Part shown: positions 8,722 through 16,701 of the stretch, piece by piece
How the letters are laid out: every line of letters starts with the position of its first letter
How positions within the stretch are numbered: position 1 is the stretch's first letter
Source: Ruminococcus sp. UBA1409
Lineage (GTDB): Bacteria; Bacillota; Clostridia; Oscillospirales; Ruminococcaceae
Assembly (NCBI GenBank): GCA_002305045.1
Contig: DBPX01000016.1
Span: 15,382-79,381 of the forward strand
Length of the DNA: 64,000 nucleotides
Direction: 5' to 3'
Made by a program: the position numbers and the translations under genes
The notes under the pieces: model-generated
Told to the model about the DNA's origin: nothing
The model's database searches: none
What the model saw: the letters and a program-made list of their open reading frames with translations, nothing else

Positions 8722-9207
8722 ATGAAAAAAATTATACTAATCCTAACCGCTATTTTAATGCTATCAGCGATGCCATTAAGCCTGTATGCCGAAAGCGCAG
8801 GGGCGTCCGGCTCCTACTATGTTCCTGAGGAGAACGCAGTATATCTTTACCCTGATAATGAAGTGATGCCGATGGACTCGCAGTCGGACAGCAATACCTA
8901 CTCATTATACTCCTTCGGTCAGCTCTCGGTGCGCTCTTCCGCAGATGAGGACGGCTATTTTAACACAACGCCCGGAGGAACCTGCACCCTGACATTCGCT
9001 TCAGACTCGCAGAGCATGACTTCCGCCAGAATTACCATAGGCGGAGTTCAGTACAACCCTGATTCGAGCAGCTGCTCTCTTAGGTATGACGGCAGATACC
9101 AGCTCACCTTTAGCTGGACGGTCAGCACCGCAACACCCTATACGCTGACAATATTCAACAGCAGCCCGTACACTGTCAGCGTTTCTAACATTCATGTCAC
9201 CTACTAG
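8722..9207 (+). CDS. Small secreted protein of unknown function
   Basis: 161 residues with a clear signal peptide (KK, hydrophobic core to about residue 22, cleavage near LYA-ES). The mature part is Ser/Thr/Tyr-rich and beta-strand-like, with no cysteine pattern except a central pair and no catalytic motif I recognise. It follows the BlaR1-like gene by 52 bp with a good AGGAGGT site, so it is probably co-transcribed and may be the output or the ligand of that system. Its last strands (DGRYQLTFSW... PYT) loosely echo the end of the BlaR1-like sensor domain (TGSYKLTFTY... PYE). Confidence 0.7.
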   Translation: MKKIILILTAILMLSAMPLSLYAESAGASGSYYVPEENAVYLYPDNEVMPMDSQSDSNTYSLYSFGQLSVRSSADEDGYFNTTPGGTCTLTFASDSQSMTSARITIGGVQYNPDSSSCSLRYDGRYQLTFSWTVSTATPYTLTIFNSSPYTVSVSNIHVTY

Positions 9208-9427
9208 GTGACAGCATATGCTGGTCTTAGAGCCTAGGCTCTCAAAATGAGAACTAAAAGGTAAGATAGGAAAGACAGTGTGATTTTCCCCCATGCTTAC
9301 AAGCAAGTCGCACTGAATAGTGTACCCTTCATCACGGACAGACCTGCAGAGGCGTGTAGCAGTTACCGTTGATAAGCTAAAAAGGGGACTCCTGGCAGAT
9401 GAATCGGTGATTTAAGAAAATCATAAT
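9208..9427. other. Intergenic stretch with several small inverted repeats, no gene recognised
   Basis: No credible reading frame. It contains the palindromes CAGCATATGCTG and AGAGCCTAGGCTCT near its left end, then a longer potential stem (AGTGTGA with TCGCACT) around 9277-9314. It ends at a strong terminator with plus-strand polarity. This could be the 3' untranslated region of the secreted-protein gene or a small RNA. I do not recognise any known RNA family here. Confidence 0.35.
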
Positions 9428-9458
9428 AAAGGGGTATGCCTAGGACATACCCCTTTTT
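9428..9458 (+). terminator. Intrinsic terminator of the BlaR1-like operon
   Basis: AAAGGGGTATG (9428-9438) pairs with CATACCCCTTT (9446-9456) around a 7-nt loop, and the descending arm merges into TTTTT. It probably ends transcription from the blaI-blaR1-like unit. Confidence 0.85.
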
Positions 9459-9508
9459 CAAGCCCCCAGCCGCTTTTAAGTTTTAGGTATTTGATTCAAA
9501 TTTTTCAT

Positions 9509-9537
9509 TTGACATTTTAGGCTGAGTGTGATATAAT
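9509..9537 (+). promoter_or_regulatory. Consensus SigA promoter for tRNA-Leu
   Basis: TTGACA (9509-9514), exactly 17 bp, TATAAT (9532-9537) with extended TGA. Both hexamers are perfect. It lies 62 bp before the mature tRNA 5' end. Confidence 0.88.
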
Positions 9538-9598
9538 ACTCAGGACGGCAGCGAAGTTATGTGTCTTGACCGGCGACTTCCCAGCCATTTAATAATAT

Positions 9599-9682
9599 GC
9601 GGGTGTGGCGGAATTGGCAGACGCGCCAGATTTAGGTTCTGGTGGCATCCCCGTGCAGGTTCAAGTCCTGTCACCCGCACCA
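9599..9682 (+). tRNA. tRNA-Leu (anticodon TAG)
   Basis: A class II tRNA with a long variable arm. The acceptor stem GCGGGTG (9599-9605) pairs with CACCCGC (9672-9678), followed by the discriminator A and an encoded CCA. The anticodon stem CCAGA/TCTGG encloses a seven-base loop with anticodon TAG, reading CUA-type leucine codons. The T arm carries GGTTCAAGTCC. A perfect promoter precedes it and a terminator follows within 12 bp, so it is a single-gene unit. Confidence 0.96.
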
Positions 9683-9693
9683 ACACATAATAT

Positions 9694-9721
9694 CCCGGGA
9701 GTTTAGCCTCTCGGGCTTTTT
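9694..9721 (+). terminator. Terminator after tRNA-Leu
   Basis: CCCGGGAG (9694-9701) pairs with CTCTCGGG (9708-9715, one G-U), followed by C and TTTTT. Confidence 0.82.
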
Positions 9722-9776
9722 ATGTTACTAAAAATACCCGACTCTCATTTTAATCATATCAGCCGGGACAAATAGG

Positions 9777-9806
9777 CGGTCAGATTGGCATGTCTGACCG
9801 TTTTTT
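9777..9806 (+). terminator. Second terminator downstream of tRNA-Leu
   Basis: A perfect 8-bp stem CGGTCAGA/TCTGACCG (9777-9784, 9793-9800) with an 8-nt loop and six T. It is the second hairpin terminator within 85 bp and insulates the two-component operon. Confidence 0.82.
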
Positions 9807-9931
9807 GCATACCTTGTTCTCGTCTTATATTATTTTAGATTTTCTTAGAACACTTTTAAAGCCAAGAAATCTTACAGCAGGCTCAAAATTCTTTATGTAA
9901 GCACCAAGGATTTGCTTCTTTTAAAACGGTA

Positions 9932-9960
9932 TTGAATTTGCCGATGTTTTGTACTATAAT
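9932..9960 (+). promoter_or_regulatory. Promoter of the two-component operon
   Basis: TTGAAT (9932-9937), 17 bp, TATAAT (9955-9960). The longest open frame of the response regulator begins inside this -35, which supports the shorter start at 9983. Confidence 0.72.
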
Positions 9961-9982
9961 AAATCCTGTGAGGTGGATAAAG

Positions 9983-10654
9983 ATGAGATTGCTTATTGCA
10001 GAGGACGAAAAGGACTTAAACAGGATAATGACTCACAAGCTTAGCGACGAGGGCTACAGCGTTGACAGCTGCTTTGACGGCAGGTCCGCTCTTGACTTTG
10101 CTCTTTCAGCTGAGTATGATGCGATAATACTTGATATCATGATGCCGGGGCTTGACGGTCTTGAGGTCCTTAAAAGGCTAAGAGCCGAAAAAAGCGCCGT
10201 CCCGATACTCCTTCTTACTGCGAGGGACTCTATTTTAGACAGGGTGACAGGTCTTGACCTTGGTGCAAACGACTACCTTACAAAGCCGTTTTCCTTCGAG
10301 GAGCTTTGCGCAAGGATACGGGCAATGACAAGAAACAGCTATGGCTACAGCTCAAGCGTTCTTAGCTGTGATACTCTGACCCTTGATACGGCTACAAAGA
10401 GGGTCATGCGTGGCAACAGAGTTATAAACCTTTCCGCCAAGGAATTTTCGCTTTTAGAATATATGCTTTTAAATAAAGGTATTGTTTTGTCGAGAGAGAA
10501 GATAGAGGACCATGTCTGGAACTATGATTACGAGGGCGGTACGAATGTTGTAGCCGTCTACATAAACTATCTAAGAGACAAGGTTGACAAGGACGAGAGG
10601 GTTAAGCTTATCCATACCGTAAGAGGGATAGGCTATGTAATCCGTGAGGAGTAG
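9983..10654 (+). CDS. OmpR/PhoB-family response regulator
   Basis: Cytoplasmic DNA-binding response regulator of 223 residues. The receiver domain shows the acidic pair E7-D8, phospho-acceptor D51 (in AIILDIMMPG) and the conserved lysine in YLTKPFSFEEL. A winged-helix effector domain follows from about residue 125, with AKEFSLLEYML and the closing TVRGIGYVIRE. Start ATG 9983 follows GAGGTGG and a consensus promoter. The histidine kinase gene follows after 6 bp, forming a standard RR-HK pair. The PepSY-repeat gene downstream is a candidate target. Confidence 0.93.
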   Translation: MRLLIAEDEKDLNRIMTHKLSDEGYSVDSCFDGRSALDFALSAEYDAIILDIMMPGLDGLEVLKRLRAEKSAVPILLLTARDSILDRVTGLDLGANDYLTKPFSFEELCARIRAMTRNSYGYSSSVLSCDTLTLDTATKRVMRGNRVINLSAKEFSLLEYMLLNKGIVLSREKIEDHVWNYDYEGGTNVVAVYINYLRDKVDKDERVKLIHTVRGIGYVIREE

Positions 10655-10660
10655 TGCAAA

Positions 10661-12070
10661 ATGAAGCGCATTTCGATTAGACTCAAGCTGACCCTGTGGT
10701 TTTCCTCGGTGCTGATTGTGATGTCCGCCGCCGCAATATGGGGGATTTTGCATATCAATTCAAGGGTTGATATAAACAGGCTTACAAGCCTTCTTATTCA
10801 GGAGGTTGATTTAAGCCTTTCCGAGATTGTATATGCAAAGGAGCCGCAGGGAGGTCCTATAGGCAGCTACTGGCTATATCACGGAGGGGGATACATCGCT
10901 CTTAATGAGAGCCTTCTTGTCACCCAGAACGAGGTCAGGCTTGCCATGTACAGCTTGGACGGCAGTCTCCTCTACGGCGAGAATCCCATATCCTCTGTGA
11001 CGGACAGCTCCGGCTTTTCAGATGCCACGCTGACAAGCCATTCCTACGAAGGCTCGGTGTATTACAGCTACGACAGGCTTTTATCTGTAGATGGTCTTGA
11101 CAGCATATGGATAAGAGGCGTGGTGTCCTCCTACGCAGAGGACTTTCAGCTCTCGATGACTATAAGGGCGGTTATGCTTTCTTTGCCGATGTTTGTAGTT
11201 GTTGCGGTTGTCGGAGGTTATTTAATAGCCGGACAGGTGCTTCGTCCCATAAAGAAGATATCTGAGGCTGCCTCTGGAATAGAGCAGGGCGGGGATTTGA
11301 AAAAGAGAATTGAGCTTGGCGAGGGCAAGGATGAGCTTCACAGTCTGGCGTCCTCGATTAACTCGATGATTTCAAGGCTTGACAGAGCCTTCGAGACTGA
11401 AAAGCAGTTTGCCTCTGACGCCTCACACGAGCTAAGGACTCCAATTTCGGTGATACTTGCACAGTGCGAGTATTCACTCGAAAAAACAAGGACGGAGACG
11501 GAATATATTGAGGCGATGGAGGTCATAAGGCGGCAGTCCGACAAGATGGCTGGAATAATCTCTGACATGCTTGATTTTACTAGGCTTGAAACCACGCCGG
11601 AAAGATATATAATGGAAAGGCTGGAGCTTTCTGAGCTTGTCAGTCTTAGCTGCCTTGATTTTGAGCATCTTTCAGACAGCGATAAAAAGGGGATAAAGCT
11701 TGTTAGCGATATTCAGCCGGGAATCAGGGTGTACGGCTCCTATCAGCTTTTGACAAGGCTTGTCACCAATCTGATATCAAACGCCTTCAGATACGGCAAA
11801 GAGGGCGGCAATGTCTGGGTTGAGCTAAGAGCCGCAGATAATAAGGCTTTTCTTAGCGTCAGGGACGACGGAATCGGAATCTCAAGCGAGCACCAGCCAA
11901 GAGTATTCGACAGGTTTTATCAGGTAGACAGCTCAAGAAGCGGCGAGGGAACAGGTCTGGGACTTGCCATTTCCAAGGAAATTGCTAAGCTCCATGGCGG
12001 AGACATCGAGCTTAAAAGCAGTCTGGGAGAAGGCTCCGAGTTTATTTTCTGGATGAAGCTGTCTGTATGA
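10661..12070 (+). CDS. Membrane sensor histidine kinase
   Basis: Partner kinase of the preceding regulator, 469 residues. Membrane segments at about 10-32 and 167-190 flank an extracellular sensor loop of about 135 residues with no family I can name. Then come a HAMP linker, the H-box ASHELRTPISV with phospho-acceptor H256, and the ATP-binding domain with N-box NLISNAFRYG, G1 DDGIGI and G2 GEGTGLGLAI. The shine-dalgarno GAGGAG lies within the end of the regulator gene. The stimulus is unknown. The PepSY protein downstream suggests control of a surface protease or envelope process, by context only. Confidence 0.92.
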   Translation: MKRISIRLKLTLWFSSVLIVMSAAAIWGILHINSRVDINRLTSLLIQEVDLSLSEIVYAKEPQGGPIGSYWLYHGGGYIALNESLLVTQNEVRLAMYSLDGSLLYGENPISSVTDSSGFSDATLTSHSYEGSVYYSYDRLLSVDGLDSIWIRGVVSSYAEDFQLSMTIRAVMLSLPMFVVVAVVGGYLIAGQVLRPIKKISEAASGIEQGGDLKKRIELGEGKDELHSLASSINSMISRLDRAFETEKQFASDASHELRTPISVILAQCEYSLEKTRTETEYIEAMEVIRRQSDKMAGIISDMLDFTRLETTPERYIMERLELSELVSLSCLDFEHLSDSDKKGIKLVSDIQPGIRVYGSYQLLTRLVTNLISNAFRYGKEGGNVWVELRAADNKAFLSVRDDGIGISSEHQPRVFDRFYQVDSSRSGEGTGLGLAISKEIAKLHGGDIELKSSLGEGSEFIFWMKLSV

Positions 12071-12189
12071 CCTTATTCCGGGCAGAATCCCGGGGCTGAA
12101 ATGAGTAAATAAAAAACTTTTTGATTCTAATGATCCTCTAATATTTGCAGGTTATCATATAGACAAGATAAAGAAAAGGAGATGTCTGT

Positions 12190-13722
12190 ATGAGTATCAT
12201 GAATAGTATAAAGACCTTTGTTTCAGGACATAAAAAGGCTGTAATAGCCGCCGTATCAGCCATAGGAGCTGTAGCGGTAGTTTCAGGCGTGGTATTTGCC
12301 GGATATGTGATCAAGGAGAGGTCCTCGCTGATAGGCACCGGCGAGGCTGAAAGAATAGCTCTTTTGGATTCCGGGGTGGAGCTTTCTAATGCCAGGTTTA
12401 CAAAGACCGAGCTTGATTTTGACGACGGAGGCTATGTCTACGAGGTTGAGTTCTACACCGACGACTGCGAGTATGAGTATAAGGTTTCCGCAAAGGACGG
12501 CAGAATCCTTGAAAAGGAGACCGATGGCTACAGGATTAATCAGTCACAGCCCAGCCCGAGTCAAACGGCAGGGGAGACGCTGGACAATACTCCTGCTTTT
12601 ACCGCTCAGGAGCCTTGGCCTGCTGTCAGTCCTGACGATGGCGTAAATCAAAGCCAGGAAATTAATGGAAGCCAAGAAATCGAGCCGGCAGTAACCGTGA
12701 GCGCTCCCGCAGCCTCTGACAGCGCCCCGGCAGCCGATTCCTCAGCCTCCGCCGGCTCGCAGACCGCAAGCTCCAATGTAAGCCTTGATTATGCCAAGGA
12801 GGTAGCGCTTGCCGACTGCGGATTAACGGCAGGTCAGGTGACCTTTACCAAGGCAAAGCTTGACTACGACGACGGCATAGCGGTCTACGATGTCGAGTTC
12901 TACACCGATGATGTCAAGTACGAGTATGAGGTCGCCGCCCAGGGCGGGGATATAGTCAAATCCGAGTATAAGCTAAGAGGCAGTATTTCAAGCTCGGGCG
13001 GCACGGCTATCGGGCTTGACAGGGCAAAGGAGATAGCTCTTGCGGATTCCGGCGAGGACGCTCTCTCGGTCGTCTGGACGGAAACCGAGACCGACTATGA
13101 CGACGGCGTTATGGTCTACGAGCTTGAGTTCTACTGCAACGACAACAAGCACGAATACTGCATCCACTCCACCTCCGGCGTGATTCTGGAAAGAAAGCAT
13201 GAGCGCCATTCATCAAGCGGCTCTCACCACAGTCACAGCTCCACAAATCAGACAGGCACAGGCGTTCAGTCGGCTGATTTAGAGCTTGCAAAGTCCTCTG
13301 CGCTCTTAGACGCCGGTCTTTCGTCGGCTGGCTCAGGCGTTAGCTTCACAAAGGCTACCTTATCAAGGGACGACGGCAGACGGGTATATGAGATAGAGTT
13401 TTACGATTCTGATTACAAGTACGAGTACAAGCTGGACGCCGAGGCTTCAGGCGGAATCTACCCGGTAATAGAGGCTGAGTACGAGAGATTTTCAAGGCTC
13501 TCAAACGGCTCCGAGATAACCTATGACCAGGCTAAAGCCATAGCCGCCGGATATTCGGGCTACTCGGTGTCCGAGCTGAGCTTTGAGGAGGTCGAGCTTG
13601 ATTATGACGACGGAGTAAGGCTGTATGAAATAAAGTTCTACTCGCCGGAATACGAGTTTGAGTGCGAGATAAGTCAGAACGGCGGCGAGCTTATCAGTCT
13701 CGAGAAGGAGGCTCTTAGGTAG
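12190..13722 (+). CDS. Membrane-anchored protein with five PepSY repeats
   Basis: 510 residues: an N-terminal transmembrane anchor (about 18-40), then five PepSY-type repeats of about 60 residues, starting near residues 54, 200, 277, 363 and 451. Each has the pattern A..IAL.DSG, then (D/E)YDDG..VYE(V/L)EFY and EYEY. A Ser/Pro/Gln-rich linker (about 115-195) and a His/Ser-rich stretch (about 335-350) separate them. PepSY domains are known as protease-inhibitor or propeptide modules, and repeat proteins like this often sit next to two-component systems. No catalytic residues are seen. It lies 119 bp after the kinase gene and may be its target. Confidence 0.87.
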   Translation: MSIMNSIKTFVSGHKKAVIAAVSAIGAVAVVSGVVFAGYVIKERSSLIGTGEAERIALLDSGVELSNARFTKTELDFDDGGYVYEVEFYTDDCEYEYKVSAKDGRILEKETDGYRINQSQPSPSQTAGETLDNTPAFTAQEPWPAVSPDDGVNQSQEINGSQEIEPAVTVSAPAASDSAPAADSSASAGSQTASSNVSLDYAKEVALADCGLTAGQVTFTKAKLDYDDGIAVYDVEFYTDDVKYEYEVAAQGGDIVKSEYKLRGSISSSGGTAIGLDRAKEIALADSGEDALSVVWTETETDYDDGVMVYELEFYCNDNKHEYCIHSTSGVILERKHERHSSSGSHHSHSSTNQTGTGVQSADLELAKSSALLDAGLSSAGSGVSFTKATLSRDDGRRVYEIEFYDSDYKYEYKLDAEASGGIYPVIEAEYERFSRLSNGSEITYDQAKAIAAGYSGYSVSELSFEEVELDYDDGVRLYEIKFYSPEYEFECEISQNGGELISLEKEALR

Positions 13723-13791
13723 AGTCAGAATTGGCTTATTAAATAGTCAAGAGAGGCTTTATAAGTCTCTCTTTTGAAAAGGGGTATTAAG

Positions 13792-14229
13792 ATGGACAAA
13801 GCCTCGCAGGACAAAAGACAGAGGAGCGTTGACAATCTTGCCGTTCCCTTGAGCCGCACCGAAAGAACCGTTTTGATTATTGCAGCCGCCATGTTCCTGA
13901 TAGGAGCGATAGGTCTATACATCCTGAGAACGGCTGACAGCGGTCATAATATTGAGGTTTTTATAACGCCGTCAGCCTATCTTGACCCCGAGGTCATAAA
14001 CAATGCGACAATAGATGAGCTTATGGAGGTCAGCGGCATAGGCGAGGTTAAAGCCACTCAGATACACGGCTTTGTCCACTCGCTGGGCGGAGTGAAGGAT
14101 GTCAGGTCGATTCTAAGCCTTGACGGGATATCGGACGCTACCTTCAACAACCTGATAAAGCATTTCTACGGCGAGAGCTACAGCTATGAGGACGGAATTA
14201 TCTATGATTCCTCGACGAAAGAAGGGTAA
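13792..14229 (+). CDS. Membrane-anchored helix-hairpin-helix (ComEA-like) protein
   Basis: 145 residues. A single transmembrane helix lies at about residues 24-44. A linker follows, then a C-terminal helix-hairpin-helix DNA-binding domain: NNATIDELMEVSGIGEVKATQIHGF, the SGIG hairpin motif also found in the DNA receptor ComEA. ComEA binds incoming DNA during competence; the comFC gene convergent with it supports such a role, but the protein lacks the usual SLBB domain. ATG 13792 follows AAAAGGGG; the longer TTG form has no proper site. Its 3' end overlaps comFC on the opposite strand by 32 bp. Confidence 0.75.
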   Translation: MDKASQDKRQRSVDNLAVPLSRTERTVLIIAAAMFLIGAIGLYILRTADSGHNIEVFITPSAYLDPEVINNATIDELMEVSGIGEVKATQIHGFVHSLGGVKDVRSILSLDGISDATFNNLIKHFYGESYSYEDGIIYDSSTKEG

Positions 14230-14875
14230 AAGCGAATATCCTCTTTGCTCCCAGCTCTTTAAGAAGCTCAGAACAGCTTGCAAGCGTGCTCCCCGAGGTT
14301 ATTACATCGTCGCACAGCAGGACGGTGCAGCCGTCAATCCTTTTAGCGCCCCTTTTTAGATAATATGAGCTGCCGGCATGGAGCTGTCTTTGCCGGTAGC
14401 TTTTTAGCTTGTGCTGGCTCAAAAGTCTGCCTCTTTTGCAGATTGCGTCATAAAGAATCGGCTTTGAAAGCTCGCCTGCAATATGCTTCGCAATAAGCTC
14501 AGCCTGATTGAAGCCTCTTTTGGACTCCCTGCCTCTGCTCATAGGAACAAAGGCTATGTAATCAATTTTCCCGTCAAGCCCTTTTTCTTTAATTTTATCT
14601 ATGAGCGTAATACTAAGGTATTTTATTACATTCGCAGCCGGAGAGTCCTTTAGCCTTAGAACTCCTCTTCTTGCATGGCCGGAGTATATCCCGGCGTACA
14701 TTAGAAGCTCTATAGGCTTTTCACCCGGAATGTCCTTGGGCTTGCCGATATAGTAATCAAGTCTCAGCTTTCCTGCGCACTCATGGCAGATAAGCTTATC
14801 TTTTGAAATCCCTGCGCCGCAGAAGCCGCATTTATTCGGATAGATTATTTCAAGAATAAGACTCATTATTCCCAT
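14198..14875 (-). CDS. comFC: ComF family amidophosphoribosyltransferase-like protein
   Basis: ComFC-type protein of 225 residues, implicated in DNA uptake in competent bacteria. The N-terminus holds a zinc-finger-like CGFCGAGISKDKLICHEC. The C-terminal half is a phosphoribosyltransferase fold with the PRPP loop VLLCDDVITSGSTL (residues about 184-197) and RGRESKRGFNQAELIA upstream, as in all ComF proteins. Its own consensus promoter is present. The initiation codon is uncertain between ATG 14875 and ATG 14866 because neither has a strong ribosome site. The presence of comFC and a ComEA-like protein does not prove natural competence. Confidence 0.88.
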   Translation of the reverse strand: MGIMSLILEIIYPNKCGFCGAGISKDKLICHECAGKLRLDYYIGKPKDIPGEKPIELLMYAGIYSGHARRGVLRLKDSPAANVIKYLSITLIDKIKEKGLDGKIDYIAFVPMSRGRESKRGFNQAELIAKHIAGELSKPILYDAICKRGRLLSQHKLKSYRQRQLHAGSSYYLKRGAKRIDGCTVLLCDDVITSGSTLASCSELLKELGAKRIFAFTLLSSRNHR

Positions 14876-14907
14876 AGCATCACCGCCAAGATGTTCAATA
14901 TAATTAT

Positions 14908-14936
14908 ATTATATATGGAATAATAGCCCGTGTCAA
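14908..14936 (-). promoter_or_regulatory. Consensus SigA promoter for comFC
   Basis: On the minus strand TTGACA (14936-14931), 17 bp, TATAAT (14913-14908): both hexamers are perfect. It lies about 33 bp upstream of the ATG. Confidence 0.8.
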
Positions 14937-14981
14937 ATGCACACAGGCTAAATATTTTATATTAAAGTGAATATTTAAGTC

Positions 14982-15010
14982 TTGAAATCGGATAAAGAAA
15001 GTGATATCAT
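14982..15010 (+). promoter_or_regulatory. Promoter of the DtxR/MntR-like gene
   Basis: TTGAAA (14982-14987), 17 bp, TATCAT with TGA extension (15005-15010). No clear palindromic metal-regulator operator was found around it. Confidence 0.6.
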
Positions 15011-15037
15011 TATAAGACACTTTTCAGGAGGTAGCTT

Positions 15038-15415
15038 ATGAATTTGGCTGAATCTGGCGAGATGTATCTCGAAACGATATATATTCTTTCCAAAAAAACC
15101 GGGTCGGTCCGCTCGCTTGACATAGCGGAGCATATGGGCTTTTCAAAGCCCAGCGTAAGCCGTGCGGTTGCGCTGCTCAAGGCAGGTGAGTTTATTGTAG
15201 TTGACCCCCATGGCTATATCGAGCTGACAGAGCTTGGTCTTGAGGTAGCTAAGAGAATCTACGAGAGGCACATTATTCTGACCTCGCTGCTGGAGCGGCT
15301 AGGAGTCGATTCCAAGACAGCGGCGGAGGACGCCTGCAAGATGGAGCATATCATAAGCGAGGAGTCCTTTAAAGCTATTAAGCAGCACTTTTTAGAGCAC
15401 GGGGGAATCGATTGA
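15038..15415 (+). CDS. DtxR/MntR-family metal-dependent transcriptional regulator
   Basis: Winged-helix regulator of 125 residues of the iron/manganese-responsive DtxR-MntR family. It begins with the family signature ESGEMYLETIYIL, followed by a helix-turn-helix (VRSLDIAEHMGFSKPSVSRAVALL). The dimerisation part has RHIILTSLLERLGV and AAEDACKMEHIISEES, carrying the metal-site residues expected (Glu, Cys, His). It lacks the SH3-like third domain and is a little shorter than MntR. An MFS transporter gene starts 4 bp after the stop, so the pair probably forms an operon. Which metal it senses is not shown. Confidence 0.88.
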   Translation: MNLAESGEMYLETIYILSKKTGSVRSLDIAEHMGFSKPSVSRAVALLKAGEFIVVDPHGYIELTELGLEVAKRIYERHIILTSLLERLGVDSKTAAEDACKMEHIISEESFKAIKQHFLEHGGID

Positions 15416-15418
15416 CCT

Positions 15419-16636
15419 ATGGAAGAAAACACTCTTACAAATTTAGACCTTAGAGCAGGGTATAAGAAAACGATACCCTGTTCATATGTTGGTTACATAA
15501 CGCAGGCCATTGTAAACATCTTTGTTCCGCTTCTTTTTGTAACCTTTACAGACGAATTTGGGGTATCCCTGAGCGAGATAACCCTACTTACGACGCTTAA
15601 TTTCCTGACTCAGCTTATTGTCGACCTAGCAGGAGCCGCATTTGTAGACAAAATAGGCTACAGAAAATGCATTGTCATGGCTCATCTGTTTTCTGCAGCG
15701 GGACTTTTGGGTCTGTCGTTTATCCCCAGCCTTCTTGGCAGTCCGTATATAGGACTTTTAATCTGCGTAGTTTTGTATGCCGTAGGAGGAGGGCTTATCG
15801 AGGTGCTTATAAGCCCGATTGTCGAGGCGTGTCCTACCGATGATAAGGCGTCAGCCATGAGTTTGCTTCACTCCTTTTACTGCTGGGGCTCTGCGGCGGT
15901 TATTCTTATCTCTACAGCCTTTTTTGCCTTGTTTGGCAGAGAGAGCTGGCGTATTATGTCCTGCATATGGGCGGTAATACCTGCTGTAAATGCTTTTTGC
16001 TTTATGCGTGTCCCGATAAATACCCTTACGGAAAAGGGAGAGAGCATGAGCATAAGGGGACTATTCTCGGCTAAAATCTTCTGGATTCTAGCCGCTATGA
16101 TGCTATGTGCAGGCGCCAGTGAGCTTTCTATGAGCCAGTGGGCGTCGGCTTTTGCCGAGAGCGGGCTGGGAGTCACAAAGAGCATAGGCGACCTAGCAGG
16201 ACCGTTCCTGTTCTCTATACTTATGGGCTCCTCAAGGGTGTTCTACTCGAAATATTCCGACAAAATCCCTCTTGATAAATTCATAGCCGGAAGCTCTGTT
16301 CTTTGTATTGCGGCGTATCTTCTGACCGTATTCTCGCCTATACCGGCGCTCTCGCTTGTCGGATGCTCGCTCTGCGGACTCTCAGTGGGAATAATGTGGC
16401 CGGGAGTATTCAGCATAGCCTCCGCAAAAATGCCTAAGGGAGGCACGGCTATGTTTGCAATTCTGGCTTTAGCAGGGGATTTGGGCTGCTGCAGCGGGCC
16501 TACGCTGGTTGGCTTTGTCTCGGGAGCGGCAGGCGATTCGCTTCTTACGGGACTTCTTGCCGCCGCAGTATTTCCTATCCTGATGATAATAATGCTTATA
16601 CTTTTGAGCGGCTGCTCCAGGTCTGAAAAAGTCTAA
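15419..16636 (+). CDS. MFS transporter
   Basis: 405-residue membrane transporter with about 12 predicted helices. It has the loop 2-3 motif DKIGYRKC, a weak form of the MFS GxxxDRxGRR signature. It is related to the FucP/YfkF-like sugar-type MFS group by general pattern only; the substrate is unknown. Its start 4 bp downstream of the DtxR/MntR-like gene suggests co-transcription and perhaps metal-linked control. This is inference from position. Confidence 0.8.
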   Translation: MEENTLTNLDLRAGYKKTIPCSYVGYITQAIVNIFVPLLFVTFTDEFGVSLSEITLLTTLNFLTQLIVDLAGAAFVDKIGYRKCIVMAHLFSAAGLLGLSFIPSLLGSPYIGLLICVVLYAVGGGLIEVLISPIVEACPTDDKASAMSLLHSFYCWGSAAVILISTAFFALFGRESWRIMSCIWAVIPAVNAFCFMRVPINTLTEKGESMSIRGLFSAKIFWILAAMMLCAGASELSMSQWASAFAESGLGVTKSIGDLAGPFLFSILMGSSRVFYSKYSDKIPLDKFIAGSSVLCIAAYLLTVFSPIPALSLVGCSLCGLSVGIMWPGVFSIASAKMPKGGTAMFAILALAGDLGCCSGPTLVGFVSGAAGDSLLTGLLAAAVFPILMIIMLILLSGCSRSEKV

Positions 16637-16701
16637 TCGCAATTAAGCCGTTTCTCCTAGGGATAAGTAATAGTTTGTCTTTTATAAAAATATAATCTAT
16701 T

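Noticed and set aside
9932-9982. Longer start for the response regulator
   Set aside because: The codon coincides with the -35 box of a consensus promoter, and the receiver domain begins normally at 9983.
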